Positions 25,950-38,816 of a DNA stretch of 64,000 nt are shown piece by piece. The notes beneath the pieces were generated by a model, which was not told the origin of the DNA, made no database searches, and saw only the letters and a list, made by a program, of their open reading frames with translations. How positions within the stretch are numbered: position 1 is the stretch's first letter; each line of letters begins with the position of its first letter. The stretch comes from Pohlia nutans (taxonomy: Eukaryota > Streptophyta > Bryopsida > Bryales > Mniaceae), in the NCBI GenBank assembly GCA_022496805.1, contig CM040101.1:8062501-8126500 (forward strand). The letters run 5' to 3'. The translations under genes were made by a program, and so were the position numbers.

Positions 25950-26500
25950 TGATATATACTTTTAAATTTTGACAATTTTGAAACAATTGAATTAATAAAA
26001 AACAAAGAGGGCTATGTACAGAGTCTATGTGGAGTCAAAAATCTTATATAAGCGATTGCGGACATGCCTTACACATGAATAGCCCCTTAGTGCTTTCATG
26101 AATAGAGCCTATAGGCTTGGGGGAACATGTGTGAACTCTCCTCTAGCATTGGAGAGGTCAGGAGTTCAGTGCAAGGTCTTGCTTTAGATTATTCTTCAAC
26201 TCACCATAGACTAGTTTTGCTATTTTTTTGAAATAAAAATAAGTTGAAGGTGAATCTTTTCGGTTAACTCTAATCTACTTTGCAAATATTTGTACACTAT
26301 ATGATATTATACTAATTACTTTTATTTATACACATTATTTTCACACACATTTGGGAATTGGTATCACACGCACTAATACCGGTAAGATAAATTAGCGTAC
26401 AATGATAAATATAATGGTAAATATTACTCTACAATGGTAAATATTCGAATACTAAAGCGATGAACTGGTGAAAGAGCCACTTGTTAGGTAGGTAGGTCTG
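25950..26500. other. Intergenic DNA upstream of the helicase gene
   Basis: AT-rich; nothing convincing. A tRNA-like box at ~26150 was judged too weak. Confidence 0.4.
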
Positions 26501-27224
26501 CCCGTGTCGGTAAACATTTGCAAGGTCGCAAACTCAGTAAGCGCGGCAACGGGAGTTCAAAAGACCTTGGTGCTTACGATTTGCATTCATCGTCCCTTCA
26601 GTTCTCGGACACTTCAGTTTTCAATCCGCCTGAGAAATTTACACGTTGCAGCGAGCGATGTGTCGTTACCTGCGTGCTAGAACGAAATTTCTCTTTGCTA
26701 GAAGGAGAGGACGAGATTCGGAAAAAAGCGGTGGCGGTGGACTTAGTTTGGTGGTGAATCGTGTGTAGCCAGACGCAGTGGGTTTTTTTTTTTTTTCCTC
26801 GTGATTTTAAGATGATTTTTGAGGTTTTTATTATGCGGTGATGGAATCGTGGATATGGAGATGGCGACGGAGATGGAGAGTAGTGACGGAGGCGGATACG
26901 TTGCAATGGCGTTCCTCATGGATTGGGGATTAGGTTAGGGTTTGAGATTGGAGGTTGTCAGGGCCGTGGGTTTTAGGTTTATATTTTTGGAGAGTTTATT
27001 TTGAGGACCGACCGATGTTGTTTGTTACTTCGCACTAGCTTAGTGAATGTGTGAGGGTTATCGGAATTGGAAATTTCTGTTTTATGATCAAAATTTCGGT
27101 TGCTAAATTTGACGGTGAGTTTTCGGATAGTTGAGAATGTTACGAGCAGCGGCGTCTTGACTTGCAATGTTGAGGTAGCAAGTTCTCTGCAGTCATTCTA
27201 TGTAGTGGCTTTCTGGTACTCAGG
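26500..27224 (+). promoter_or_regulatory. Probable promoter and 5' UTR of the POLQ-type gene
   Basis: Base composition shifts to higher G+C from about 26500. No long domain-bearing frame exists, and the region leads straight to the predicted start codon. A polypyrimidine-CAG directly before the ATG (27221-27224) would also allow a 5' UTR intron. The transcription start is not identified. Confidence 0.4.
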
Positions 27225-30200
27225 ATGCAGGGCCCAAGGAAGCGGCTGGATCAGGTAATTTTAGTTTTGATTACAATTTTTTGCATCTTTATGGTTTGTG
27301 CTTATTGCCTTTGCGAGAGTAATTTTAATATTCAGTCATGCACCTTATCACGTGATCGTATCATGTTAAGTTCAAGTGAGGTCAGTTCCTGGCATATTAT
27401 CTTCCCTCGTAATCGAGCTGTGATGCTGTTCTTAATTCTTGCTATTGGATGGCAGACTTTTCCAGCTCGGAAAGTCACCAGTACTATTTTTCTGGAAAAC
27501 TCCAAGGTGAACATGGCTTCATCTGTAATCGATAAAGAGAATTATGATGATGGATCCATGCATCAAAATGGGGCGAGGAGAGTTGCTAGCGTTTGCTTCG
27601 GGGAATCTCAGAAAGGTTTCACTGGGAATAACAGAGTGCCTGCCCTTGCAAAATGTGAAAGCTCTTTTGAAAGGAATTCGGCCGACAGCTGGCTCAATAG
27701 ATGTCAGCCTGGTGTCTCCAAATATGTTTCTCCAAGACCCATAAACCCCGAGCTGAAAGACGATAGGCTCAGTAGATGTAGGTCTGGTGTTTCCAAATTC
27801 GTTCCTCCAAGACCCATAGAGCTTAAGCTGAAAGACGATGATTCACGTAAAGTCATCAGTAGCAAGCCAGCAGGCGGACCTGTTGGTGCTAAAATCTCCT
27901 TTCAAGACCTTGATGATGCACCCATTGAGAAAGCTGCAGACAAGCGTAAGCTCTTTGTTGACGAGAACTTCCGAGGACCAAAGAAGCATAGAGTGGATGA
28001 CAACTCTGATGACGACTTTGTTGCCTGTACACCGCTCTTAGATATCACGAACGTAAATAGGGGCACTATGGGGAGGATAGTTAAACAAGACATCCTCAGC
28101 CAAAGACTGACGGTATCGCAAAGGAGCTTTTGGATAGATGACAGGGAGATCTGTGAGACTCTATCAGATTATGGTGTTCAAGATCAAATGGTCGAGAGAG
28201 AACAGCGGATGGAGGAAGGCAATTGCATAGCAGGTAGATTGCACGAAGTAGACGACATGGGAATGGGAGAAACAGAGACCGGAGCAGATGATCTGAGTTT
28301 GCCAGAAGCGCTACAGGAAATTTTTAGGGCTTGTGAGGCTGAGAAATCTCACGATGAATGTGGAAATGCAGGCAATAATGTGACATTTGAAACTGCTGAA
28401 CTGGAAGATGTGATCTGTTCTTCGGTACCTGGATCACCAGAACTGCGGGAAGTGGACCCGGCGATGTTCAAGTCAGATTGCCACTTACGTAGTCCTGGTG
28501 AAAAAGGTGGACTCTGCTGGATCGCACATCCAGGCAATAGTAAAATTTCAGAGGATCAACCATCTAGAATTTCAAAATCTGAGGATAATGGTTCGTCGTT
28601 CTCACCTGGAGACGAATTCTGGCATGAAGCTTTTGAAGCAGTCGACGGTATATTGGTTTCAAACGTTGATAGTCGGGTGTCAGAACAAAGTAGTCCAGGA
28701 TATCAAAAATCGCTGGGCGGGCCGAGAGTTATTGAGACAATGAAAGTTGATAGACAGCTTGACAGTCAGGTGGTTCAAGTCAAAGAAGTTGAAGAGTTCT
28801 CTGAGGCTGCAATGCACCAGTCCACTTTGGAGGAAGGGAATATTGGAAAATCTATGCTCGCGTTAGACAGCGGTTCTAAGATAGTTAACAGGGATGCTGC
28901 AGGAATGTATGGTGGTTTGGGTAGCTCGGTTTTACCAGTACGTCGATTTTGTTTTGGCGACCAAGAAAATCTTTCTAACGAGAGTATCGACAAACTTGTT
29001 AACGAGGAGGTCCTCATCGTCTCTCCAAATCTTTCCACACCAATGCCTTCTAGTCTGACAGATGATGTTGATCGTACGGATACCAACTCAGCTCGGTTGC
29101 AGGAACAAGCATCGAACAGTGTAACTGCCAATTCAGCACCATATCCTGTGCCGAAAATGAGCCTCACTCCAACAATTCCTGCAACAGGACCATGTTTGCC
29201 ATCTGTGGAGTCTTTGTTTGAACGAGGAAGTTTATCGTCAGGAGTCCCATTAGAGTCGCTGGAGTTTGCGTCAGCTTCTGCAAGGGGAGGACTTGAGTCA
29301 GAGGGAGGAAACAGGAACATTCCGGTCGTGAAGTTGAAGCCTCAATACAAAGTTGAACTCTGTAAATGGCTTCCACCTGAAATATGTTCTTTCTTTGCCA
29401 AGAAGGGTTTAACAAAGCTTTATCAATGGCAGGTACATAACATTTCACATCAGTATTTTGTAAGCTTATTCTAGATGCACTGAGATTAGATTTTCCTTTG
29501 CGAGTTCAGTGATAGCCTGCGCAAAAAGAGTGTCAACTGCGGGCCTGGTTTCTGAGTGAGGAAGGTGTAACTTAGAGATCTTTTAAAGTCAAGCATCTGC
29601 TTCGACTGAATCCAGGTCTGTTGTTAAGTACTGCGCCCTTCTAAGCTTTGTACTTTGGGAGGTGGGTAGGTGGAGTGTTTGCAGATAGACGGTGTTTTGG
29701 ATGGCCGGAGTCTTGTGTACTGCGCATCCACAAGGTAGAAGCCATTATTTTCTGTTGCCGCGCCTTTTGAGGATGTCCATTTCGTATGCATTTTCCCCTT
29801 CGTTTCCTCTTGAGATCTACAGTTTTCATCTTCTCAGATGTCGTTAAAGCTGAGGTTTGTTAATAAAGTTTGGAAAGATTCTTGAACAGCGATGTGGTGT
29901 TATTTGATATGAATACTTCTGCATGTTGTGGGTGTGCTAATTTTGCTATGGTTGAGGCAGTGCTGGAAAGAGCCTAGTGGCTGAGTTGCTGATGATCAGA
30001 CGAGTTTTGTCAACGGGGAAGAAGGCATTGTTGGTGCTACCCTATGTCACGCTCTGCTGTGAGAAGGTGACATGTTTTGCTTGTGATTATTCAACTGCCC
30101 CATGTCTACTGTTCTGCATGCTTGGTTTTGAATACTTAAATCAGAAAAGTTCAGTTCAGACAGGTAAAAATGATTCAGGAGTGATTCTTTGTGGCTCCTT

Positions 30201-33200
30201 TCCACTGTCAGTATATGGTACACTCAAACCTCTTATAATGACCCTCTCTACAATGACATTTTAGAATATCCTGCCCACTTGTGACACTATCATTGCGTGT
30301 AACACACTTGTCACACATTCAAACTATGTCATGGTGAAAAATTTGGGACCCAAGGTGGTCAGATTAAAGAGGTTCTCGAGAGTGTACATAATGTCCACGA
30401 ATCGAATGTATCTTGACCAAGGTGCATTCTGCAGGCAACCCACCTTCAGGCAGTTTTGCAACCACTCGGCAAACGAGTTAGAGGATTCTATGGAACACAA
30501 GGTGGTTCGAGCCTACCCAACGATACATCAGTGGCTGTTTGCACAATTGAGAAGGCTAATTCGTTAATCAATAAGCTGCTCGAAGAGGGCCGACTATCTG
30601 AACTCTGTATAGTTGTCATCGATGAGCTTCATATGGTGAGTCACTCTTGTGCTTTTTCGCAAAATCTGATTTGAATTCCGGACAAGCATGTCAAATCTTA
30701 TGAACTCTACCAGCCCATGAGATGTGTAACCTCTAATATGTTTTTGATTCCCCCGTCGTCATACTAATTGTTATCAAATCCCTCAAATTCGATAGGTGTT
30801 CCAATGTTGGAGTTCGAATCTGTTCCCGGAAAAGATCTAGCACAGCCGTTCTTTAGAGACTAGCAAACCAAAAACCAACTTGGTTCTAAGAGGAGTGAAA
30901 ATGCATGTGCAGGTTGGAGACAAAGATCGTGGTTATCTGCTTGAGCTACTCTTGACTAAGATACGCTATGCAGGTGTCTGTGAAGAATTCATACCAAATA
31001 GTAATACACAAATCGGGAGTAGCTCAAGTCCAAAGTGTAGTGTGTTGCAGATTGTGGGCATGAGCGCTACGATGCCCAATGTATCTGAGGTTGCTAAATG
31101 GCTGCAGGTGCCTTTCTTCTCTAGCAACACCATCAATTTGAACTATACGAAGAACAATGTATCGAGCTGTACTTATTTCAACAGAAGTTGTCTGATGAGT
31201 CTGTTCGCTTGTGTTTAAATCCGTCAATGTAAAATTCTTATCATATATTTCTTTCAAACTATTTACTGATACCTGCCTTCTAGTATTTTAATTTTGATTT
31301 TAATTAATTAATTAAATTGACTTTTAATTTACTTTTGTCATTCTCACTGTTAACAACGGGTAAGAACTTCCTACTTTAGATATCCGAGATTTCTTGGGGT
31401 GAAACACCATGTCGTTGCATGTCGTCTGTCTGGCCAATGTGTCCCACACTAAATTGCAGTCATTGTTGGCATCCTTCAGGCTGCACTGTATCAGACAGAA
31501 TTTCGACCAGTACCTCTGGATGAGTTCTTGAAAGTTGGTAATACAATTTTCGACAAGAAGATGGAAATTGTTCGAAAGATTAGGGAAAGCGCTGATCTTA
31601 GGGGCAAGGATCCAGACCACGTTGTCGAATTGTGTCATGAGGTATGCTGTCTTCTATTTCCTTTATCATCCATTAGTCCACATTGTCAGTCACCACGATA
31701 CTGTTAGGAGTTGGCTTAATCCTGGAAAACAGTGAAGGACTTACCAGGTGCTTATTTGCTAATCAGGTGGTTAGTGAAGGACACTCAGTCCTGGTGTTTT
31801 GCTCTAGCCGAAAAGGATGTGAGACATCGGCACGTCACATAGCCAAACATCTACCTCCATATACAGTTATCAAGAAAAACGCCAACGGTCCGGCGGACAG
31901 GGCTGCAGCTATTGAAGAGCTACGGAGATGCTCAGCTGGTCTTGACCCTGTTTTAGCAGATACGTTGCCAGCAGGGGTCGCCTATCATCATGCGGGCCTA
32001 ACGGTACGTCTATTGCAACTAGATCTCGTTATATGTTTCACTGTTTTCTTTTGCAAGGTCACGCTTACGAAAGGCTTACATTTATCACGTGATATTCAAA
32101 TGAATTGTCATAGAAAGAATTGTGCATATATTCTATAAGACAATTGCGATATATAACTCCTTTTGCCCACATTTTAGTCATTTCATCGGCAACGGCCGAG
32201 TTGTGGTAAGCAGATGACGGTACTGACACCTCGTTTTGAATCAGGCGGACGAAAGAGAGGTTGTTGAGACATGTTTCAAGAGTGGTGTGGTGCGAGTACT
32301 CGTTGCAACGTCCACGCTGGCTGCAGGGGTCAATCTTCCAGCTCGTCGAGTGATTTTCAGGCAGCCCAAAATTGGACGTGATTTTGTTGATACAACACGA
32401 TACCGCCAAATGGCAGGTCGAGCTGGTCGAGCCGGAATAGATTCCAAAGGAGAGAGTGTGAGTTCTCGTTTGTGTACTGCTGATTGCGTTCACATGAATG
32501 ACTGAAATAGATGGTTACATTGATTGTATATAGCGTCGCTGCAAGAATCCATCGCCGTGACCCTAACATCTGATTGACAATGGCCTATTCCTGTGAAATG
32601 TGTTACAGATTTTAATTTGCAAGCCTGAAGAAGCAAAGCGTATAATGGAGATGATGAAGCAGGAGTGCAAGGCGTTGCAATCATGCTTAGCGGATGACAA
32701 GAATGGGATGATGCGTGCGTTATTGGAGGTAGTTGCAGGTGGAATTGTGCAAAGCGCGGCTGACGTGCAACTTTATGTGCGATGCACACTTTTGAATGCC
32801 ACACAGCCTTTTGAGGAGGTTGTCAAAGCCGCGCAGGACTCACTGCGGTGGTTGTGTTATAAGCGCTTTCTGGAGTGGAATGCAAATGCTGAAATATATA
32901 TCACTACGCCTCTCGGTCGTGCTGCATTTTCAAGCTCACTGAGTCCTGAGGAGTCTCTGGTGCGGTGTAACACTCATCGTTCCTCTCGTGAGATGTTAAC
33001 AATGCTTGCTGCTTCAGCATTCCAGTTTTTTCTACTTCCCTTTTTAATGATTTTCTGTGGCTTCCGTTGTCATACTAGCAAATCCTTATATCTTAATGCG
33101 CATATTTTCTGGGCAGATTGTATTCGAAGACCTTGCAAAAGCTAGGGAGGGATTTGTGCTGGCATCTGATTTGCACCTTATCTACGAAGTCACACCCACT

Positions 33201-35346
33201 TATGTTGATTTGGAACCAGATTGGGGTGTATTTTATCAACGGTACTTGGATCTTTCACCGATTGATCAGGTCAGTTACCGGGCTTTCAGAAGATGATTGA
33301 AATGTTTGTGTTATTTCAAACTCGGAATCAGCGACGAAAGTAACAATTAGCTTGACAGGACTTAATAGCAAGCTTGAAGCACGCCATTAAACTTGCATTT
33401 CTGTTACTGTTTTGTGGCTAGACCTGTTTTAGAATGGCAAGTTAAAATACCCAATGGCTGTATTTCCTGGGAGTTAGTAATATACAAGGGTCGTATGATG
33501 TAGTTGTGTCCGTGCAATCCTCTTTTATTAGTCATAGGATCATAACGTGAATTACCTGTCAATCGTATTCCTAATCCCCAGCAGCTTCTAATCGGAACCG
33601 GCCCGGTTACATCTGGAAACAGGCAGTAGGCAACAGAGTTGGCGTGATGGAGGCATTTTTACTCCGCATGGCTCATGGAGCACCTATATTGCTGCATCGT
33701 AGTGGCGGACGATCTCGTGGCGGCAAAGGCGTGAAAGGGAAAGTATCACCTCTTGTACATAAGTCCAGGTGGAAAAGCCCTAGTGGAGCTCAACTTCCAG
33801 TCGATCAGTTGCTACGAATCTGCAAACGATTCTATGTTGCCCTGATGATCTCATATCTCGTGCAGGTATTTATTGATTTTGATTCAACTTATGCTTGATT
33901 ACATCTCCATCTCCATCTAGAACTACATTTTGATAGCCAGAACTTCGCGATTTCCCAATGCTCATGAACGAAGATTATTATCTTGGGACAGGAGGTACCT
34001 ATGATGGAGATTTGTGAACTTTTCAAAGTACAGAAGGGAGCATTACAAGGACTGCAAGAAAGTGCTGGAAAGTTTGCTGGCATGGTTGCAGCTTTCTGCG
34101 AAAGGCTGGGTTGGAGTGATATGGGAAGCTTAGTTGACAAGTTTCAGAAACGGGTCTCGTTCGGCGTAAAATCTGAGATTGTGGATCTCACGGAAATCCC
34201 CTTTGTGAAGGTGTGGACTTTCAACGCTGAAAGCCATCTTCCATCTTCTTTTCACCGTCTTGTGGATAACTTGTTCTTTGCTACATTTTGAAGGGAGTTT
34301 TGCATGTGGTGCTTGTTGCTAGCTGGTTTGGCAATTTCAGGAGAATATTGCAGCTTAAGGGATTTCCTTCAAATTGAGGGATGGTCGATAAGTGTGCTTT
34401 CCAAAGGCTTGTTGCTTACCTAGGTTCCGTGCATACAGGCGGCAAGAGCCAGAGCACTATTCAAGGCAGGGTTGAAGAGCATACAGGCAGTAGCTGAAGC
34501 TACGATTGACGAGCTGGTCAATGCACTCTTTTGCAGCGCGTCTCGGAAAAGTCAAGGTGAGTACATGATTCTCTATGTAATCACGATCAATGTTTGTCTG
34601 AGATTGTAGAATTTGGAACCTGATAAATTACGTCTAACTCTATTTCTTACTTGTCTGCAAGCTTCTGATCACTTGGAATGCTATATTGACCTGCAATAGA
34701 AGTTCGTTAGTGATGAGAATAAACCCGATCTTTTTCATGCATTCTAGACATGTTGCTTGCAATTTGATTTCTAGACATGTTGCTTGTAATTTCGTATCTA
34801 CATCGACGAGCAGCCCACAGATTTAACCCTTAAACGACAATGCCAGCCCCACGGGCTTGGTTTTAGTTTGGGAGAATCTTGCTCATAACTTCTACACCAT
34901 TGCACTAAATGGGGTTTTTAAAATTCCAAACCGAGCACCTTAGAGAGATCTATACTTCTTTAGAATAAAGCTAAAGCAAATTAAACACAGAATCATGCTT
35001 AAAATGGAATTTAAGAGGAGATTTTGGGTGTGGTATCAGGAAAGGAATTGTCGTTTAAGGGTTAACGATCAGGACTACAACGCATAGAGCTGTGAAATTG
35101 TTGGATTGACGAGTGTTCCATATTGCAGATGAGAAGAGTAACGATGGTCAGCAGTGGCTGAAGGTAGGCGTCGCCCGTAAAATAAAAAACGCAGCACGAC
35201 AAATAGCATTGGACCGCGCAGAAGAATCTCGAGCAGCAGCCTTTTCAGCCTGTCAGGGGCTGGGTGTTCAAGTGGACGCTGGGCTTGCATTGCCTTTAGT
35301 TGCAGCAATTGATGACGAAGATGCCAATGCCCCTAGAGAGGTTTGA
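27225..35346 (+). CDS. POLQ/TEBICHI-type superfamily 2 helicase, 15 exons, no polymerase domain visible
   Basis: Exons: 27225-27254, 27456-29432, 29670-29734, 29961-30066, 30435-30635, 30913-31107, 31480-31641, 31767-32003, 32245-32457, 32609-32959, 33117-33269, 33623-33865, 33992-34210, 34439-34556, 35129-35346. They join in one frame as 4488 bp, 1495 residues. Residues 11-620 are acidic, Ser-rich and probably disordered. The helicase core follows: LYQWQ, Walker A ASTSAGKS (~688-695, split by an intron), LPYV, DELH (~789-792), [50 protein letters not shown] and [10 protein letters not shown] (~1046-1055), then winged-helix and HhH-like regions. RQPKIGRDF and [16 protein letters not shown] are POLQ-like, not HELQ-like. 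In known plants TEBICHI fuses this helicase to an A-family polymerase for theta-mediated end joining; here a stop follows the HhH region. Intron 1 is 201 bp and stop-free, so retaining it adds a false hydrophobic N-terminus. Confidence 0.9.
34823..35065. mobile_element. TTAA-flanked (piggyBac-like) MITE in the last helicase intron, 243 bp
   Basis: Terminal inverted repeats are perfect for 18+ bases, TTAACCCTTAAACGACAA at both ends. This is the best-preserved pair in the window. It lies wholly within the 572-bp intron 34557-35128 and accounts for over 40 percent of it. Confidence 0.9.
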
Positions 35347-35682
35347 CAAGAATTCGAGTTTGGCAACTAATTTGCCCACAGCTAGTCTGCTGGTGATGTG
35401 GTGCCGCTAAGTGGATTTGGGCGTCCCTTTGCACTGGTTCAGTGAAGCCAAAGCTGCAGGCCAACCTGTTTCACTTACCAGTTCCAACAAATCCAGCTCA
35501 TTCGGCTAGTGTTTAGAAGAGCGAGTAATATCATCTTGTAAGCAATGCATTCACACCAGTGAACACAGGGTCAGTGAGCTATGATGATGATTAGCGGCTT
35601 TGATAATATTGCATGATAAGGATTAGGATCTATTATAGCAGTATTCACCTGTAAATGGATGTGGTAATCTTGTGAGGCTGTA

Positions 35683-37009
35683 CAGTCCCCTTCGGAAAGT
35701 CTTCGGACAACCAAGAAAACTGACTCTGGACAGCCGCATCACTTGGCATCAAATTTGATGTAGCACAATCCAAAATCCATGCACTGACCTCAAATTTTTT
35801 ATACTCATTGACAACCAACACATGAAAATACAAGAAAAATCTTGAGTCAATTGAGAATCTCTTTCTGCAAGTATACCAATTTACCATCGAGTTGCTCCTC
35901 CCTTGGCCTTGATCACAGCAGCCATTGTGGTGGGCAAACTTACAATCAAAGTTTCAAAGTTCTCAATGTCTAAGCCTACCCACACCTCTTGCAGAGCTAT
36001 CTTCATGTCTGCAATGTTTGTAATTGGTGTTGAGCGATTCTGTATACTGCTCTTCATCATGGTCCACACATTTTCAATCGGATTCAAATCTGGTGACTGT
36101 GCCGGCCATTCAAGCTTCTGCAATCCTCGATCTTCTCTCCATTTTTTTGGTGCAAGACTACGATGCACAGGAGCACCATCTTCCATGAGAATTGCCCTAG
36201 GAACTAACAACAAAAATTCTTTCAGAGGCCCTTCGTAAACTATATCCACAAAATCAAGAGCAGTTCGCTTTCCTGGTATCATAAACCCTAATGATGACCT
36301 TAGATTATTGTAGAAAGCACCCCAGATCATCACTGAAGTCCTACCGCTCTTGAAAGTTGGAGCCAAACAGTCCGGTTCGTAAGTTTCTTTGGTGCTATGC
36401 CACACCCGAATTTGCCGGAAATTTTTGCCAATTTCAAAGGTTGCCTCGTCTGTCCAAATCACATTCTTCTACTGCTCTACGGTCCAATTGACATGACTTT
36501 TCGCAAAAGCAAGTCGCTTCTCTTTGTGAACACTTGAAAGAAATGGCTTTTTGCGAGCAATTCTACTTTGCAAACCAGAATCTTTCAATGATTGTCTCAC
36601 AACAGTATGACTTACTTGGATAGGCGAAGAATTCGTGATGTCTGCCAATGTTGCCCTCCTATTCTGCTTGGCTACTCGAACAATTGCTCTAGTATCCCGC
36701 TCTGACAACTTCTTTGGCCTTCCACTGCGTTGCGAGGTCTCCACGGTGTTTTCAATGCGGTACTTCTTCAGAATGTCAGAAATACTCTGTTTAGGTATAC
36801 CTAAAGAAACGGCAATTTCACTCACTCTGCAGCCACCCTTGAACATCCCAACCACTTGAGCCTTTTCCTCTCCTGTGTACACCATGTTGTCAAAAGAAAT
36901 CTAGGGTTTGAAGGCCGGCTGAAGAAATGGGAGCCGTTTGAAGTCAGTAGTGCGAGAACTCTGAAGAACCCTAGATTCGATTTGTCCGAAGACTTTCCAA
37001 AGGGAACTG
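35683..37009 (-). mobile_element. Tc1-type transposon, 1327 bp, with TA target duplication
   Basis: Both ends start CAGT(C/T)CCCTT(C/T)GGAAAG and match for ~27 bases with two differences. TA flanks both sides (35681-35682, 37010-37011), as expected for Tc1/mariner. A single transposase frame lies inside. The element begins 336 bp after the helicase stop codon. Confidence 0.92.
35881..36885 (-). pseudogene. Tc1-type DD34E transposase interrupted by one stop codon
   Basis: The frame would encode 334 residues, close to the family norm of ~340, but codon 139 (36469-36471) is TAG; both halves are in the same frame with no frameshift. The N-terminal half has a paired-like HTH (GCRVSEIAVSLGIPKQSISD), a GRPKKLS hook and a second HTH. 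The C-terminal half has the catalytic triad: Asp in VIWTDEATF, Asp in MEDGAPVH and Glu in LNPIENVW, with 34 residues between the last two. That DD34E spacing defines Tc1; plant mariner-like elements are usually DD39D. The stop sits just before the first catalytic Asp, so this copy is probably inactive unless read through. Apart from it the frame is clean, pointing to a recent insertion. Confidence 0.93.
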
Positions 37010-37011
37010 TA

Positions 37012-37617
37012 CAGTGATCGGCAATAAGACTGTAGATAGTTTTACCAGTCTTGTCGTAAAAGTTACTTGTATTTGAAGGTAAGAGGATGTATGATTCTTC
37101 TACAGTTCTACTCTCTCCGAAATGCTTTTAGTGATAAGCGTAGAATGTAATTTTAACATACTTTTGTTAATATAATTAATAAACACTAATTGTATATGAA
37201 TCAATTTTGATATCATCGATATATCCACTTTCTCAAGGTGAGTGTACGTAGCAACATTGATTTGCCATGACCTCCCTAAATACCGGTTGTAGAGGTCATT
37301 TACAAAATATCTTTCTCATGTTGGTTCTTCAGTACCTTTTGACAGTACCTTTTGACAGTACCTTTTGTAGAGAGCGAGTTCATTACTCAAGTATTTTGAA
37401 CCATATGAAATATTGAAGTGTTATAATTATAAGTGCTTTTGAAGTGTTTCATTTGCATTATTATGTAGAGTAGGTATGAAAGGTTATTTTCCAAAGGTCA
37501 ATTCCTCATGCTTAATAAACTAGCAACATTGTGAGGTGCTATCGTGATTATGCATACAATAATTATTATTCAAATTTAGCACTATAACTTGACATCTTGA
37601 ATCCAATTGAGTGAAGA
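37012..37617. other. Intergenic DNA
   Basis: No gene. A short triplicated word ('cagtaccttttga') lies near 37332-37365. Confidence 0.5.
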
Positions 37618-38192
37618 TTAACCCCTAAACGTCCTCACTCCTCTCCAGATTTGGAGAATCTCAAAGATGTCTTATAAAATGTAACTAAGAGGGATATTTT
37701 GAACTTGATATGTAAATAAAAGTTGTACATAATAAATTTTTGATTCTATACATACCGTTAGATCTACGATTGTTGTCACCAATATTTTTGTATAAAATTG
37801 AAACTTAAAATTGAAAATTCTTTTGTAATTTGATTACGAATAAGATATTGATAATTTGTACATGAAATTTGTTGTGATTGATTGAAATGTAATACTCTAA
37901 GTGTAGTAATTTTTGGAGATTTTTTGGTTGCTTAATTTTATGAGTTGACTTTTTAAAGAGCACTTTTACACTAAAATCTTCGAAATTTCAAATGAATCAC
38001 TACAACATGAAATGAGGCATAAAAATTTCACAAATTATACCCTTTTTAATCGGATCACACATGCATGAAGCTAACTTTCCATAAAATATATAGTAAAAAG
38101 TCCACACTGCAAAAAGTCAATGACAGATGAGAAATTGTGTTTTGATTTTGTACATTGTCCACTTTGTGAACGGTTGGACGTTTAGGGATTAA
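37618..38192. mobile_element. TTAA-flanked (piggyBac-like) non-autonomous element, 575 bp
   Basis: Ends are TTAACCCCTAAACGTCC and the inverse of TTAATCCCTAAACGTCC. The first ~270 bp are clearly similar to the first part of the element at 52913 (shared words such as 'tttggagaat', 'aagagggatattttgaactt', 'gttgtacat'), so the two belong to one subfamily. No transposase. Confidence 0.88.
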
Positions 38193-38816
38193 AGATGGGC
38201 CACCTTCTATGTTTATGTGCTATGGTTGTGGGTTGGTGATGGAGTTTCTATGGATGTTGGTGATAAACTTTCCATTGTAGTGTGTTGATGATGAACTTTC
38301 TATCCCTATTTCTATTTGGAAGTGCTTAGAAAGATGATGTAAAATAAGGTGGAGACAACCAAAAGTGCTTATGACCCAAAAAGGACATGACCACCTTAAT
38401 TGATATCAACTTCAAAAATATGATTTTAGAACATTTTCTTTAAACAACTTTCATTCTTTGACATAACTTTTGCATACACTATCCAAATGATGCATTCTTT
38501 GGTGCATTGGAATCCTCTTTCACTTACCAAAAAACGTATTAAGTAAAAGAATATAGTCATAGTAACTGTACTCAATACCCATGTCACTCGAGCCTCAATA
38601 CAAATGATAACCATTGACGGATATACGAGTTGAGTATTGAAGTTGTCAAAAGTTTTCATCAACAACATAAAAGAATTCAAATTTCCTACTCCAAAAGTCA
38701 ACCCTTGCAGTGTAGTCTGCTACAACTAGGTTGGCACATGTCAAGATGCGACACAACGATACGAGCATGCATGCAAGATCCGGTCTGCGTTTTCTACTCC
38801 AACAATATAATGCGTG

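Noticed and set aside
26095..26200. Second tRNA-like/SINE candidate
   Set aside because: The B-box-like word has several mismatches and there is no credible A box.
27255..27455. Hydrophobic, signal-anchor-like N-terminus in the long open frame starting at 27225
   Set aside because: It coincides with a 201-bp GT..AG intron that happens to be stop-free and divisible by three; the hydrophobic residues are most likely intron translation.
35341..35346. Alternative splice donor GTTTGA at the end of the last helicase exon
   Set aside because: It is a weak donor and no downstream exon can be joined by eye; the in-frame stop was preferred, with the alternative stated in the findings.
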